A stretch of 64,000 nucleotides of DNA from Pseudomonas sp. MYb327 (lineage in GTDB: Bacteria; Pseudomonadota; Gammaproteobacteria; Pseudomonadales; Pseudomonadaceae), in the NCBI RefSeq assembly GCF_040438925.1, contig NZ_CP159258.1, positions 310,001-374,000 on the forward strand, read 5' to 3'. Position 1 is the first letter of the stretch. The number at the start of each line of letters is the position of its first letter. Shown here one piece after another: positions 36,608 through 46,068 of the stretch. The notes below the pieces were generated by a model. That model searched no databases. It was not told the origin of the DNA and worked only from the letters and a program-made list of their open reading frames with translations. The position numbers and the translations under genes are program-made.

Positions 36608-37554
36608 AACTGGCTTTGGTCGGTGACATCGGTGGGACCAACGCACGTTTCGCGTTGTGGAAAAACCAGCAGCTGGAATCAGTCCAGGTGCTGGCGACGG
36701 CAGATTTCGCCAGCCCGGAAGAGGCCATCAGCCTCTACCTGAGGGGGCTGGACCTGGCGCCGGGTTCGATCGGATCGGTGTGCCTGTCGGTGGCAGGCCC
36801 CGTGAGCGGCGACGAATTCAAGTTCACCAACAACCACTGGCGCCTCAGTCGCAAGGGTTTTTGCCAAGCCTTGCAGGTGGAGCAACTGTTGCTGGTCAAC
36901 GACTTCTCGGCCATGGCCCTGGGCATGACCCGTTTGCAACCGGGCGAATTTCGCGTGGTCTGCGAAGGCACGCCGGAGCCGTTGCGTCCGGCGGTGGTGA
37001 TCGGTCCCGGTACGGGATTGGGCGTTGGCACTTTGCTCGATCTGGGCGAAGGGCGTTTCGCCGCGCTGCCGGGGGAGGGCGGCCATGTCGACTTACCGCT
37101 GAGCAGTCCGCGCGAGACTCAACTGTGGCAGCACATCTTCAATGAGATCGGCCATGTCAGCGCTGAAACGGCGTTGAGTGGCGGCGGTTTGCCCCGCGTC
37201 TATCGGGCGATTTGTGCGGTGGACGGTCATACGCCGGTGCTCGAAACCCCGGAGGCGATTACCGCTGCCGGTTTGGCGGGCGATCCGATTGCCCTGGAAG
37301 TGCTCGAACAGTTCTGCTGCTGGCTCGGCCGCGTGGCTGGCAACAACGTGCTGACCACCGGTGCGCGCGGTGGTGTGTACATCGTGGGTGGGGTGATTCC
37401 ACGGTTTGCCGATTTTTTCCTCGAAAGCGGTTTCGCCCGGTGCTTTGCCGACAAGGGCTGCATGAGCGATTACTTCAAGGGGATTCCGGTGTGGCTGGTG
37501 ACGTCGCCGTATTCCGGATTGATGGGTGCGGGTGTCGCACTCGACCAGGCTTGA
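36604..37554 (+). CDS. glk: Glucokinase
   Basis: The product has 316 residues of the bacterial GlcK family, starting [19 protein letters not shown], with the ATP-binding DIGGTNARF motif and the glucose-site [23 protein letters not shown] is the phosphate loop of the second half. The start is TTG within TTGA, overlapping the edd stop, so it is translationally coupled. It phosphorylates glucose imported by GtsABCD. Confidence 0.95.
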   Translation: MKLALVGDIGGTNARFALWKNQQLESVQVLATADFASPEEAISLYLRGLDLAPGSIGSVCLSVAGPVSGDEFKFTNNHWRLSRKGFCQALQVEQLLLVNDFSAMALGMTRLQPGEFRVVCEGTPEPLRPAVVIGPGTGLGVGTLLDLGEGRFAALPGEGGHVDLPLSSPRETQLWQHIFNEIGHVSAETALSGGGLPRVYRAICAVDGHTPVLETPEAITAAGLAGDPIALEVLEQFCCWLGRVAGNNVLTTGARGGVYIVGGVIPRFADFFLESGFARCFADKGCMSDYFKGIPVWLVTSPYSGLMGAGVALDQA

Positions 37555-37570
37555 GACCCGGTCGTCTTGA

Positions 37571-37651
37571 TCGCTGGCAAGCCAGCTCCTACAGGTTTTC
37601 GGTGTTCTTCCGTTCGCTACCCATTCTGTAGGCGCTGGCTTGCCAGCGATT
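37571..37651. repeat. Outward-facing REP pair between glk and gltR
   Basis: TCGCTGGCAAGCCAGCTCCT at 37571 and TGTAGGCGCTGGCTTGCCAG at 37627 are two separate REP units, again in the order opposite to a REPIN. Confidence 0.82.
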
Positions 37652-37706
37652 GGGTATTCACCTGACACAAAGATCCATGTTCGATCAGGCATAATCCGCC
37701 CAATTC

Positions 37707-37718
37707 AAACAACAAGGA
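37707..37718 (+). promoter_or_regulatory. A-rich Hfq/Crc-type motif before gltR
   Basis: AAACAACAAGGA merges an AANAANAA-type motif with the ribosome site of gltR (GTG at 37728). Hfq with Crc blocks translation at such sites under catabolite repression. Confidence 0.5.
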
Positions 37719-37727
37719 CGCCGCCCC

Positions 37728-38459
37728 GTGAGCTCAGTCAACAAGTCGATTTTGTTGGTCGATGACGATCAAGAGATACGCGAGTTGCTGGACACCTACC
37801 TGACTCGCGCTGGTTTCCAGGTGCGCACCACGCCCGACGGTGCCGGTTTTCGTCAGGCGCTGAACGATGAGCCGAGCGATCTGGTGATCCTCGACGTAAT
37901 GCTCCCGGACGAAGACGGTTTCAGTTTGTGTCGCTGGATTCGCCAGCACCCGCGCCGGGCCCAGGTGCCTATCATCATGCTCACGGCCAGCTCCGACGAG
38001 GCTGATCGGGTCATCGGCCTGGAGCTGGGCGCCGACGATTACCTCGGCAAACCCTTCAGTCCGCGTGAATTGCAGGCGCGGATCAAAGCCTTGTTGCGCC
38101 GCGCGCAGTTCGGCCAGGAGCGTTCCGGAAGCGAAGTGCTGGCCTTTGATGACTGGCGTCTGGACATGGTCAGCCATCGGCTGTTTCACATCGATGGCGA
38201 AGAAGTGATTCTGTCCGGCGCCGATTTCGCCTTGTTGAAACTGTTCCTCGATCATCCGCAGGAAATCCTCGACCGCGACACCATCGGCAATGCCACGCGC
38301 GGCCGTGAGTTGATGCCGCTCGATCGCATTGTCGACATGGCCGTCAGCCGTCTGCGCCAACGCCTGCGTGATACCGAAAAACCACCGCGCCTGATTCGCA
38401 CCGTGCGCGGCAGCGGCTACCAACTGGCAGCCAACGTGGTTACCAGCAATGGTCACTGA
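37728..38459 (+). CDS. gltR: Response regulator controlling glucose uptake, OmpR family
   Basis: The product has 243 residues, starting at GTG 37728. The receiver domain (about 1-120) has the phosphorylation site Asp56 in LVILDVMLPDEDG and the lysine in GKPFSPRELQ; a winged-helix DNA-binding domain follows, with DRIVDMAVSRLRQRLRD. It lies between glk and the histidine kinase, as in P. putida gltR-gltS and P. aeruginosa gltR-gtrS. It is expected to activate gts and oprB in response to glucose metabolites. Confidence 0.92.
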   Translation: MSSVNKSILLVDDDQEIRELLDTYLTRAGFQVRTTPDGAGFRQALNDEPSDLVILDVMLPDEDGFSLCRWIRQHPRRAQVPIIMLTASSDEADRVIGLELGADDYLGKPFSPRELQARIKALLRRAQFGQERSGSEVLAFDDWRLDMVSHRLFHIDGEEVILSGADFALLKLFLDHPQEILDRDTIGNATRGRELMPLDRIVDMAVSRLRQRLRDTEKPPRLIRTVRGSGYQLAANVVTSNGH

Positions 38460-39918
38460 GTTCCTGCGCAAACTCGCCGGACGGGTGCCGGTGCCGCGCT
38501 CATTGCTCGGGCGCATGTTGTTGCTGACGCTGTTGGCGGTCTTGTTTGCACAAGCGTTGTCCAGCGTGATCTGGGTCTCGCAATTGCGCGCAACACAACT
38601 TGAAGGCCTGGTCACCAGCGCCCGTAGCCTGGCGCATTCGATGACCGCCAGTGTCAGTTACTTCCGTTCGTTGCCGGTGGCGTTCCGGCCGTTGGTGCTC
38701 GATCAGTTGCGCAGCATGGGCGGCACGCGGTTCGTGGTGACGCTGAATGACAAACCCCTGGGCATGGAAGTGCTGCCGATCACCCCTCGCAAAGAGGCGG
38801 TGATCAAAGCGGTGGATGAAGTGTTGCGCCAGTCCCTTGGCCATGACACCGATATTTCGGTGACTTTCGTCAGCCCTGAAGATCTGCGGATCTTCAACGC
38901 CGGTCTGAAACTCGACGAACTGCCACGCTCCTGGGCGCATTACGCGCTGACCCTGGAGCCGGTGAATCCACCCGTACTGGTCACCCAGATCCAGATGGCG
39001 CCGGGCGAATGGTTGTACATCGCCTCGCTGTTGCCCGAGCCCTATACCAGTCTTGAGGAGCAAGGCCTGCCATCGCAGCAGGTGTGGTTCATTGTGCTCA
39101 CCAGCGGTTTTTTGCTGTTGTTCATCGGTCTGCTGGTGCACTGGCAGAGTCGGCCGCTCAAGCGCCTGGCGCGGGCGGCGCGAGATCTGTCGTTGGGGGC
39201 TGACGTCGAGCCGGTGGCCGAAGGTGGCGGCAGTGAAGTGGTCGAGGTGGGGCGTGCCTTCAACACCATGCGCGAACGCATCAGCCGTTATCTGACTGAA
39301 CGCAGCCAGTTGTTCAGCGCGATCTCCCACGACCTGCGCACGCCGATTACCCGGTTGCGGCTGCGGGTCGAATTGCTCGAAGACGAAAAGCTACAAGCCA
39401 AATTCAGCCGCGATCTGGATGAGTTGGAGTTGCTGGTCAAGGGCGCGCTGCAATGCGTGAAAGACACCGACATCCACGAAAACATCGAGCCGGTGGATCT
39501 CAATCACGTGCTCGATTGTCTGGTGGAGCCGTACTTGGCACCGAACGGCAACGGCCGTGTGACTCAGCATGGGCGGGCATTGGCGGCGTATCCGGGCAAG
39601 CCGCTGGCGCTCAAGCGCTGCATCGGTAACCTGATCGACAATGCCCTCAAGTACGGGCAAAACGCGCACCTGCACATCGATGATGACGACAGTGCGTTCG
39701 TCTTGCATGTCGATGACGAAGGACCGGGGGTTCCGGAGCAGCGGCTGGAGCAGGTGTTCGAACCGCACTTCCGGTTGGCCGGGCAGCAGCAGGGCTATGG
39801 GTTGGGGTTGGGGATCGCGCGCAATATTGCCCATAGCCATGGCGGTGAAGTCAGCCTGCAAAACCTGCGAGAAGGCGGGTTGCGGGTGACCTTGCAGTTG
39901 CCTCGAACAATAGAGTAA
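38449..39918 (+). CDS. gltS: Sensor histidine kinase of the glucose system
   Basis: The product has 489 residues and overlaps gltR by 11 bases. Two membrane helices (about 20-42 and 212-232) flank a periplasmic sensor of about 170 residues; HAMP and the H-box SAISHDLRTPITRLRLRVEL follow, with phospho-acceptor His294, then the catalytic domain with the N-box NLIDNALKYGQ and G-boxes DDEGPGVP and GYGLGLGIA. In P. aeruginosa the equivalent GtrS senses 2-ketogluconate and 6-phosphogluconate; the same is inferred here. Confidence 0.92.
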   Translation: MVTEFLRKLAGRVPVPRSLLGRMLLLTLLAVLFAQALSSVIWVSQLRATQLEGLVTSARSLAHSMTASVSYFRSLPVAFRPLVLDQLRSMGGTRFVVTLNDKPLGMEVLPITPRKEAVIKAVDEVLRQSLGHDTDISVTFVSPEDLRIFNAGLKLDELPRSWAHYALTLEPVNPPVLVTQIQMAPGEWLYIASLLPEPYTSLEEQGLPSQQVWFIVLTSGFLLLFIGLLVHWQSRPLKRLARAARDLSLGADVEPVAEGGGSEVVEVGRAFNTMRERISRYLTERSQLFSAISHDLRTPITRLRLRVELLEDEKLQAKFSRDLDELELLVKGALQCVKDTDIHENIEPVDLNHVLDCLVEPYLAPNGNGRVTQHGRALAAYPGKPLALKRCIGNLIDNALKYGQNAHLHIDDDDSAFVLHVDDEGPGVPEQRLEQVFEPHFRLAGQQQGYGLGLGIARNIAHSHGGEVSLQNLREGGLRVTLQLPRTIE

Positions 39919-39930
39919 CGCACCCGTCCT

Positions 39931-40020
39931 TGTAGGAGCCGGCTTGCTGACGATGGCTGAGTGTCAGTCAACGAATTCATCGACTGATCTACCGCTATCG
40001 CCAGCAAGCCGGCTTCTACA
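39931..40020. repeat. REPIN after gltS (twin of the copy at 42828)
   Basis: Arms TGTAGGAGCCGGCTTGCTGA and CCAGCAAGCCGGCTTCTACA enclose a unique middle (GGCTGAGTGTCAGTCAACG). The whole 90 bases differ from the element at 42828 at only 6 positions. Confidence 0.92.
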
Positions 40021-40105
40021 GAGGAATGTCACAAATTGGTGACATAACTCGCCTCCTTCGTTACAAGCTCCGCACCTTCCGTTGTTTATGCTGCCCCTCA
40101 GTCAT

Positions 40106-40119
40106 AACAACAAAAAAGG
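40106..40119 (+). promoter_or_regulatory. A-rich Hfq/Crc-type motif before the AGE-family isomerase
   Basis: AACAACAAAAAAGG runs into the ribosome site just before the ATG at 40126. It matches the AANAANAA form. Confidence 0.5.
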
Positions 40120-40125
40120 TCCCCC

Positions 40126-41385
40126 ATGCACACCTTCCAACCGGCCTTCAGCAGTTGGCTGAACGCGCCCGCTCATCAGCAATGGCTCGTCGCCGAAGGC
40201 CTGCGCCTGCTGGCGTTTGCCAGGGCATCCAAGCTCCCTGACGGCTTTGGCAATCTGGATGAAAAGGGCCACCTTAAAGCCAATGCCCAAGCTGAAACCA
40301 TGAACACCGCGCGCATGACCCACAGCTTCGCCATGGCGCACATTCAAGGCTTGCCGGGTTTTGCCGAGCTGGTGGATCACGGCATCGCTGCCCTGCGAGG
40401 GCCGTTGCGCGATGCGCTGCATGGGGGATGGTTCGCCGTCGCTGAACACCGCGACGGCAATACAGGCAAGAACGCCTATCTGCATGCGTTCGTCGCGTTG
40501 GCCGCCAGTTCCGCGGTGGTTGCGCAGCGTCCCGGCGCGCAGGCCTTGCTCGACGATGCCATTGACATCATCGACACGTACTTCTGGAGCGAAGAAGAGG
40601 GCGCCATGCGCGAATCCTTCAATCGCGACTGGAGTGAAGAGGAGGCTTATCGCGGCGCCAACAGCAACATGCACGCCACCGAAGCTTTTCTCGCACTGGC
40701 CGACGTCACCGACGACAATCGCTGGTTGTGCCGCGCGCAACGCATCGTCGAACGAGTCATTCACGGTCATGCTGCTGCCAACGACTATCTGGTGATCGAG
40801 CATTTCGACCGTAACTGGCAGCCGCTGCGCGAGTACAACCACGACAACCCGGCCGACGGTTTCCGTCCTTACGGCACCACGCCGGGTCATGGTTTCGAAT
40901 GGGCGCGGCTGGTACTGCATCTGGAAGCGGCGCGGGTTCAGGCCGGCATGTTGACGCCCGGATGGCTGGCCACCGACGCGCAAAAACTCTTCGAGCAAAA
41001 CTGCCGCCACGGTTGGGACGTCGACGGCGCGCCGGGCATTGTGTACACCCTCGACTGGGACAACAAAGCGGTGGTCCGCCATCGCCTGCACTGGACCCAT
41101 TGCGAAGCCAGTGCGGCTGCCAGTGCGCTGCTGCAACGTACCGGCGATAAGCAATTCGAACGCTGGTACCGACTGTTCTGGGAGTTCTGTGACAGTCATT
41201 TCATAGACCGTTGCGACGGCAGCTGGCATCACGAACTCGATCCATTGAACCGCCCAAGTGCCGATATCTGGCCGGGAAAACCGGATCTTTATCACGCCTG
41301 GCAAGCCGTGCTGATCCCTCGTCTACCCTTGTCACCCAGCATGGCAACGGCTCTGGCGCAATTGTCCCAGACCGGTTCTATGTAA
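40126..41385 (+). CDS. AGE-family sugar epimerase/isomerase (mannose isomerase type)
   Basis: The product has 419 residues, typical of the (alpha/alpha)6-barrel N-acylglucosamine 2-epimerase family. Landmarks are NTARMTHSFAMAH, YRGANSNMHATEAFLAL and TTPGHGFEWARLVL, holding the conserved histidines. The pattern resembles YihS and Pseudomonas D-mannose isomerase, which interconvert aldoses and ketoses such as mannose and fructose. Placed between gltRS and gts, it probably feeds other hexoses into the glucose route. Substrate is inferred. Confidence 0.85.
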   Translation: MHTFQPAFSSWLNAPAHQQWLVAEGLRLLAFARASKLPDGFGNLDEKGHLKANAQAETMNTARMTHSFAMAHIQGLPGFAELVDHGIAALRGPLRDALHGGWFAVAEHRDGNTGKNAYLHAFVALAASSAVVAQRPGAQALLDDAIDIIDTYFWSEEEGAMRESFNRDWSEEEAYRGANSNMHATEAFLALADVTDDNRWLCRAQRIVERVIHGHAAANDYLVIEHFDRNWQPLREYNHDNPADGFRPYGTTPGHGFEWARLVLHLEAARVQAGMLTPGWLATDAQKLFEQNCRHGWDVDGAPGIVYTLDWDNKAVVRHRLHWTHCEASAAASALLQRTGDKQFERWYRLFWEFCDSHFIDRCDGSWHHELDPLNRPSADIWPGKPDLYHAWQAVLIPRLPLSPSMATALAQLSQTGSM

Positions 41386-41479
41386 CCATGCAGTGACATT
41401 CGCACGTCCCTTCGTTACCTGCGCAGGGACATCCCCTGTTTAAACTCCTATGCAGCGCAAGCACCAGACTTGCATGCAT

Positions 41480-41493
41480 AACAACAAGAAAGG
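41480..41493 (+). promoter_or_regulatory. A-rich Hfq/Crc-type motif before gtsA
   Basis: AACAACAAGAAAGG lies 11 bases before the gtsA ATG at 41504 and overlaps its ribosome site. It matches the AANAANAA form. Confidence 0.55.
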
Positions 41494-41503
41494 TACATCT
41501 CAG

Positions 41504-42805
41504 ATGAATGCGATTTCTCGCCTCGCTACTGTCATTTCTGTCGCCTCCCTGTTCCCGCTCGCCATTCTGCCTCTCAGTGTTTCCGCGGCCGATTCCAAAG
41601 GTTCGGTGGAAGTCGTGCACTGGTGGACGTCCGGTGGTGAAAAGGCTGCCGTTGATGTACTCAAGGCCCAAGTCGAAAAAGACGGTTTCACCTGGAAAGA
41701 CGGCGCCGTGGCTGGCGGTGGCGGTGCGACGGCCATGACCGTGCTGAAAAGCCGCGCGGTTGCCGGCAACCCGCCAGGCGTTGCGCAGATCAAGGGCCCG
41801 GACATCCAGGAATGGGCGTCGACCGGTCTCCTTGACACCGATGTCCTCAAGGACGTTGCCAAGGAAGAGAAGTGGGACAGCCTGCTCGACAAGAAAGTCT
41901 CCGATACCGTGAAGTACGAAGGTGATTACGTGGCCGTGCCGGTGAACATTCACCGGGTGAACTGGCTGTGGATCAACCCGGAAGTCTTCAAGAAAGCCGG
42001 TATCACCAAGAACCCGACCACCCTCGAAGAATTCTACGCCGCTGGCGACAAGCTCAAGGCTGCCGGTTTCATTCCGCTCGCCCACGGCGGCCAGCCTTGG
42101 CAGGACAGCACCGTGTTCGAAGCCGTTGTGCTTTCGGTCATGGGTGTCGATGGTTACAAGAAAGCCCTGGTTGATCTCGACAACGGCGCGCTGACCGGTC
42201 CGGAAATGGTCAAGGCCCTGACCGAACTGAAGAAAGTCGCGACCTACATGGACGCCGACGGCAAAGGCCAGGACTGGAACCTTGAAGCGGCCAAGGTCAT
42301 CAACGGCAAGGCCGGCATGCAGATCATGGGTGACTGGGCCAAATCCGAATGGACCGCTGCCAAGAAAGTCGCCGGCAAGGACTACGAGTGCGTAGCGTTC
42401 CCGGGCACCGACAAGGCGTTCACCTACAACATCGACTCGCTGGCGGTGTTCAAGCAGAAAGACAAAGGCACAGCAGCCGGTCAGCAGGACATCGCCAAAG
42501 TCGTGCTGGGCGAGAACTTCCAGAAAGTCTTCAGCATCAACAAAGGTTCGATCCCGGTGCGGAACGACATGCTCGCCGACATGGGCAAGTACGGTTTCGA
42601 CTCGTGCGCCCAGACCGCGGCCAAGGATTTCCTGGCTGACGCCAAGTCCGGCGGCCTGCAACCGAGCATGGCGCACAACATGGCGACGACGCTGGCGGTA
42701 CAGGGTGCGTTCTTCGATGTCGTGACCAACTACATCAACGACCCGAAAGCCGACCCGGCCGATGCGGCCAAGAAACTCGGCGCGGCGGTTCAGTCGGCCA
42801 AATAA
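41504..42805 (+). CDS. gtsA: Glucose ABC transporter, periplasmic binding protein
   Basis: The product has 433 residues from the ATG at 41504. The signal peptide ([20 protein letters not shown] to VSAADS, cut at about 29) precedes a family-1 sugar-binding fold: [43 protein letters not shown]. It binds glucose (and perhaps mannose) and hands it to GtsBC. An in-frame upstream ATG at 41450 would spoil the signal peptide and is not used. A REPIN separates it from gtsB, which may help its mRNA accumulate over the membrane genes. Confidence 0.95.
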   Translation: MNAISRLATVISVASLFPLAILPLSVSAADSKGSVEVVHWWTSGGEKAAVDVLKAQVEKDGFTWKDGAVAGGGGATAMTVLKSRAVAGNPPGVAQIKGPDIQEWASTGLLDTDVLKDVAKEEKWDSLLDKKVSDTVKYEGDYVAVPVNIHRVNWLWINPEVFKKAGITKNPTTLEEFYAAGDKLKAAGFIPLAHGGQPWQDSTVFEAVVLSVMGVDGYKKALVDLDNGALTGPEMVKALTELKKVATYMDADGKGQDWNLEAAKVINGKAGMQIMGDWAKSEWTAAKKVAGKDYECVAFPGTDKAFTYNIDSLAVFKQKDKGTAAGQQDIAKVVLGENFQKVFSINKGSIPVRNDMLADMGKYGFDSCAQTAAKDFLADAKSGGLQPSMAHNMATTLAVQGAFFDVVTNYINDPKADPADAAKKLGAAVQSAK

Positions 42806-42827
42806 CCGCAAGCAACGCCGGCCCCTG

Positions 42828-42917
42828 TGTCGGAGCCGGCTTGCTGGCGATGGCTGAGTGTCAGTCAACGGATCCATCGACTGATCTACCGCTATCGCCG
42901 GCAAGCCGGCTCCTACA
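42828..42917. repeat. REPIN between gtsA and gtsB (twin of the copy at 39931)
   Basis: Arms TGTCGGAGCCGGCTTGCTGG and CCGGCAAGCCGGCTCCTACA enclose the same middle as the 39931 element. Its position after the binding-protein gene fits the operon-attenuating hairpins known in sugar ABC operons. Confidence 0.92.
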
Positions 42918-42960
42918 AGGGATCTGCATGTAGTCTTCATTCCTGTTACTGGATTTCCCC

Positions 42961-43869
42961 ATGAGTTCTGTTGCTGTGTTCAGCAAGGCCTCGCCGTTCG
43001 ATGCATTGCAACGCTGGCTCCCAAAACTGGTGCTGGCGCCGAGCATGTTCATCGTGCTGGTGGGCTTCTATGGCTACATCCTGTGGACGTTCGTTCTGTC
43101 GTTCACCACTTCGACTTTCCTGCCGAACTACAAATGGGCAGGCCTGGCGCAATACGCGCGGCTGTTCGACAACGATCGCTGGTGGGTGGCGAGCAAGAAC
43201 CTGGCGCTGTTCGGCGGCATGTTCATCGGCATCACCCTGGTGATCGGCGTACTGCTGGCGGTGTTCCTCGACCAGCGCATCCGTCGCGAAGGCTTCATCC
43301 GCACCATTTACCTGTACCCGATGGCGCTCTCGATGATCGTCACCGGTACGGCCTGGAAATGGCTGCTCAACCCGGGCATGGGCCTGGACAAATTGTTGCG
43401 TGACTGGGGTTGGGAAGGCTTCCGCCTGGACTGGCTGATTGACCCGGATCGCGTGGTCTATTGCTTGGTGATTGCTGCTGTCTGGCAAGCCTCGGGTTTC
43501 ATCATGGCGATGTTCCTCGCCGGCCTGCGCGGCGTTGATCAATCGATCATCCGTGCCGCGCAGATCGATGGCGCGAGCATGCCGCGCATCTACTGGAAAG
43601 TGGTGCTGCCAAGCCTGCGTCCGGTGTTCTTCAGTGCGGTGATGATTCTGGCGCACATCGCGATCAAGAGTTTCGACCTGGTGGCGGCGATGACGGCCGG
43701 TGGCCCGGGTTACTCCTCGGACCTGCCAGCGATGTTCATGTATTCCTTCACCTTCAGCCGCGGCCAGATGGGCATGGGCTCGGCCAGTGCGATTCTGATG
43801 CTCGGTGCGATTCTCGCAATCATCGTGCCTTACCTGTACTCCGAGCTGAGGACCAAGCGTCATGACTAG
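42961..43869 (+). CDS. gtsB: Glucose ABC transporter, permease subunit 1
   Basis: The product has 302 residues with six predicted helices and the MalF-type EAA loop (AAQIDGASMPRIYWKVVLPS, about 200-219). It is the first membrane subunit and pairs with GtsC. It overlaps gtsC by 8 bases. The cytoplasmic N terminus (MSSVAVFSKASPFDALQRWL) is short, as in CUT1-family permeases. Confidence 0.95.
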   Translation: MSSVAVFSKASPFDALQRWLPKLVLAPSMFIVLVGFYGYILWTFVLSFTTSTFLPNYKWAGLAQYARLFDNDRWWVASKNLALFGGMFIGITLVIGVLLAVFLDQRIRREGFIRTIYLYPMALSMIVTGTAWKWLLNPGMGLDKLLRDWGWEGFRLDWLIDPDRVVYCLVIAAVWQASGFIMAMFLAGLRGVDQSIIRAAQIDGASMPRIYWKVVLPSLRPVFFSAVMILAHIAIKSFDLVAAMTAGGPGYSSDLPAMFMYSFTFSRGQMGMGSASAILMLGAILAIIVPYLYSELRTKRHD

Positions 43870-44707
43870 TCTCGCTGCCAAACCTGCGATCAGCCTCAGC
43901 CGTATCGCGATCTACGCGGTGCTGATCCTCGCCGTACTGCTTTACCTGATTCCGCTGGTGGTGATGCTGTTGACCAGCTTCAAGACCCCGGAAGACATCA
44001 GCACCGGCAACCTGTTGAGCTGGCCGACCGTGGTCAGCGGCATCGGCTGGGTCAAGGCCTGGGCCACGGTTGACGGTTACTTCTGGAACTCGATCAAGAT
44101 CACCGTTCCGGCAGTGCTGATCTCCACGGCCATCGGTGCCTTGAACGGCTACGTGCTGTCGATGTGGCGCTTTCGTGGTTCGCAGTTGTTCTTCGGCCTG
44201 CTGCTGTTCGGTTGCTTCCTGCCGTTCCAGACCGTGCTGCTGCCGGCTTCGTTCACCCTCGGCAAGATGGGCCTGGCGAGCACCACCACCGGCCTGGTGT
44301 TCGTGCACGTGGTCTACGGCCTGGCGTTCACCACGCTGTTCTTCCGTAACTACTACATCAGCATTCCCGATGCACTGGTGAAAGCGGCGCGCCTCGACGG
44401 TGCGGGTTTCTTCACCATCTTCCGCCGGATCATCCTGCCGATGTCGACGCCGATCATCATGGTCTGCCTGATCTGGCAGTTCACGCAGATCTGGAACGAC
44501 TTCCTGTTCGGGGTGGTGTTCTCCAGCGGTGATTCGCAACCGATCACGGTGGCGCTGAACAACTTGGTCAACACCAGTACCGGGGCCAAGGAATACAACG
44601 TTGATATGGCAGCGGCGATGATCGCCGGGCTGCCGACCCTGCTGGTCTATGTGGTCGCAGGCAAGTATTTCGTGCGCGGGCTGACGGCCGGCGCAGTCAA
44701 GGGGTAA
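43862..44707 (+). CDS. gtsC: Glucose ABC transporter, permease subunit 2
   Basis: The product has 281 residues with six helices and the MalG-type EAA loop (AARLDGAGFFTIFRRIILPM, about 177-196). It forms the channel with GtsB and contacts the ATPase GtsD, whose gene starts 2 bases after this stop. Confidence 0.95.
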   Translation: MTSLAAKPAISLSRIAIYAVLILAVLLYLIPLVVMLLTSFKTPEDISTGNLLSWPTVVSGIGWVKAWATVDGYFWNSIKITVPAVLISTAIGALNGYVLSMWRFRGSQLFFGLLLFGCFLPFQTVLLPASFTLGKMGLASTTTGLVFVHVVYGLAFTTLFFRNYYISIPDALVKAARLDGAGFFTIFRRIILPMSTPIIMVCLIWQFTQIWNDFLFGVVFSSGDSQPITVALNNLVNTSTGAKEYNVDMAAAMIAGLPTLLVYVVAGKYFVRGLTAGAVKG

Positions 44708-44709
44708 TC

Positions 44710-45870
44710 ATGGCTACGCTCGAACTTCGCAATGTAAACAAGACCTATGGCGCCGGTTTGCCGGACACCCTGAAGAACATTGAATTATCGATCAAGGACG
44801 GTGAGTTCCTGATCCTTGTCGGCCCGTCGGGCTGCGGTAAGTCGACCCTGATGAACTGCATCGCCGGTCTCGAGACCATCACCGGCGGCGCGATCATGAT
44901 CGGCGACCAGGACGTCAGCGGCATGAGCCCCAAGGATCGCGACATCGCCATGGTGTTCCAGTCCTACGCGCTGTACCCGACCATGAGCGTGCGTGAGAAC
45001 ATCGAGTTCGGCCTGAAAATTCGCAAGATGAGCCAGTCGGCCATTGATGAGGAAGTCACTCGCGTCGCCAAGTTGCTGCAGATCGAACACCTGCTCAATC
45101 GCAAACCTGGCCAGCTCTCCGGTGGCCAGCAACAGCGCGTGGCGATGGGCCGTGCGTTGGCGCGGCGGCCGAAGATTTATCTGTTCGACGAACCGCTGTC
45201 CAACCTCGACGCCAAGCTGCGGGTCGAGATGCGCACCGAAATGAAATTGATGCACCAGCGCCTGAAAACCACCACGGTCTACGTGACCCACGACCAGATC
45301 GAAGCGATGACTCTGGGCGACAAAGTGGCGGTGATGAAGGACGGGATCATCCAGCAGTTCGGTACGCCGAAAGACATCTACAACAACCCGGCCAACCTGT
45401 TCGTGGCGAGCTTCATTGGTTCGCCGCCGATGAACTTCATCCCGCTGCGTCTGCAACGCAAGGACGGTCGTCTGCTGGCGCTGCTCGACAGTGGCCAGGC
45501 CCGTTGCGAATTGCCGCTGGGCATGCAGGACGCCGGTCTTGAAGACCGCGAAGTGATCCTCGGCATGCGTCCGGAGCAGATTGTCCTGGCCAACGGCGAA
45601 GCGAACGGTCTGCCAACCATTCGTGCCGAAGTCCAGGTCACCGAACCGACCGGGCCGGACACCCTGGTCTTCGTCAATCTCAACGACACCAAAGTCTGCT
45701 GCCGCCTGGCACCCGATGTTGCACCGGCCGTGGGCGAGACCCTGACCCTGCAATTCGATCCGGCGAAAGTGCTGCTGTTCGATGCCAAGACCGGCGAGCG
45801 TTTGGGGGTTGCCGGCCTGCCGAAAACCGAGCCGCACGCGGCCAACGTCACCCAGTTCAAAGGTCGCTGA
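44710..45870 (+). CDS. gtsD: Glucose ABC transporter, ATPase subunit (MalK type)
   Basis: The product has 386 residues. Walker [10 protein letters not shown] (about 37-45), signature LSGGQQQR (about 135), Walker [10 protein letters not shown] and the H-loop [10 protein letters not shown] are intact. A C-terminal regulatory OB-fold domain of about 140 residues follows ([28 protein letters not shown]), as in MalK-like CUT1 ATPases. It powers GtsABC. Confidence 0.96.
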   Translation: MATLELRNVNKTYGAGLPDTLKNIELSIKDGEFLILVGPSGCGKSTLMNCIAGLETITGGAIMIGDQDVSGMSPKDRDIAMVFQSYALYPTMSVRENIEFGLKIRKMSQSAIDEEVTRVAKLLQIEHLLNRKPGQLSGGQQQRVAMGRALARRPKIYLFDEPLSNLDAKLRVEMRTEMKLMHQRLKTTTVYVTHDQIEAMTLGDKVAVMKDGIIQQFGTPKDIYNNPANLFVASFIGSPPMNFIPLRLQRKDGRLLALLDSGQARCELPLGMQDAGLEDREVILGMRPEQIVLANGEANGLPTIRAEVQVTEPTGPDTLVFVNLNDTKVCCRLAPDVAPAVGETLTLQFDPAKVLLFDAKTGERLGVAGLPKTEPHAANVTQFKGR

Positions 45871-45881
45871 AGATCAAAAAC

Positions 45882-45971
45882 TGTAGGAGCCGGCTTGCTG
45901 GCGATCGCGGTCTGACATTCAACATTGATGTCGACAGTCAGGTTGCTATCGCCAGCAAGCCGGCTCCTGCA
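45882..45971. repeat. REPIN between gtsD and oprB
   Basis: Arms TGTAGGAGCCGGCTTGCTGG and CCAGCAAGCCGGCTCCTGCA flank a 50-base middle. It separates the transporter operon from the porin gene. Confidence 0.9.
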
Positions 45972-46042
45972 GAGGGGGAATCCGTGGCGGATGGCCTGTC
46001 ATCCGTTGCAACCGATGTAACCGCGTTAGAAAAAGAAAAGTT

Positions 46043-46055
46043 AATAACAATAAAA
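46043..46055 (+). promoter_or_regulatory. A-rich Hfq/Crc-type motif before oprB
   Basis: AATAACAATAAAA lies 13 bases before the oprB ATG at 46069 and fits the AANAANAA form. Confidence 0.45.
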
Positions 46056-46068
46056 CGAGGATGTAGGG

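Noticed and set aside
35198..36646. 482-codon open frame opposite edd and glk start
   Set aside because: Antisense shadow of edd; composition is biased and it crosses the edd-glk junction with no family resemblance.
42829..42917. Intrinsic terminator ending gtsA transcription
   Set aside because: The stem is a REPIN without a T-run, and gtsB-gtsC-gtsD have no clear separate promoter, so stabilisation or attenuation is more likely.
41378..42940. 520-codon open frame opposite gtsA
   Set aside because: Shadow of gtsA that also runs through the REPIN, which real genes here avoid.
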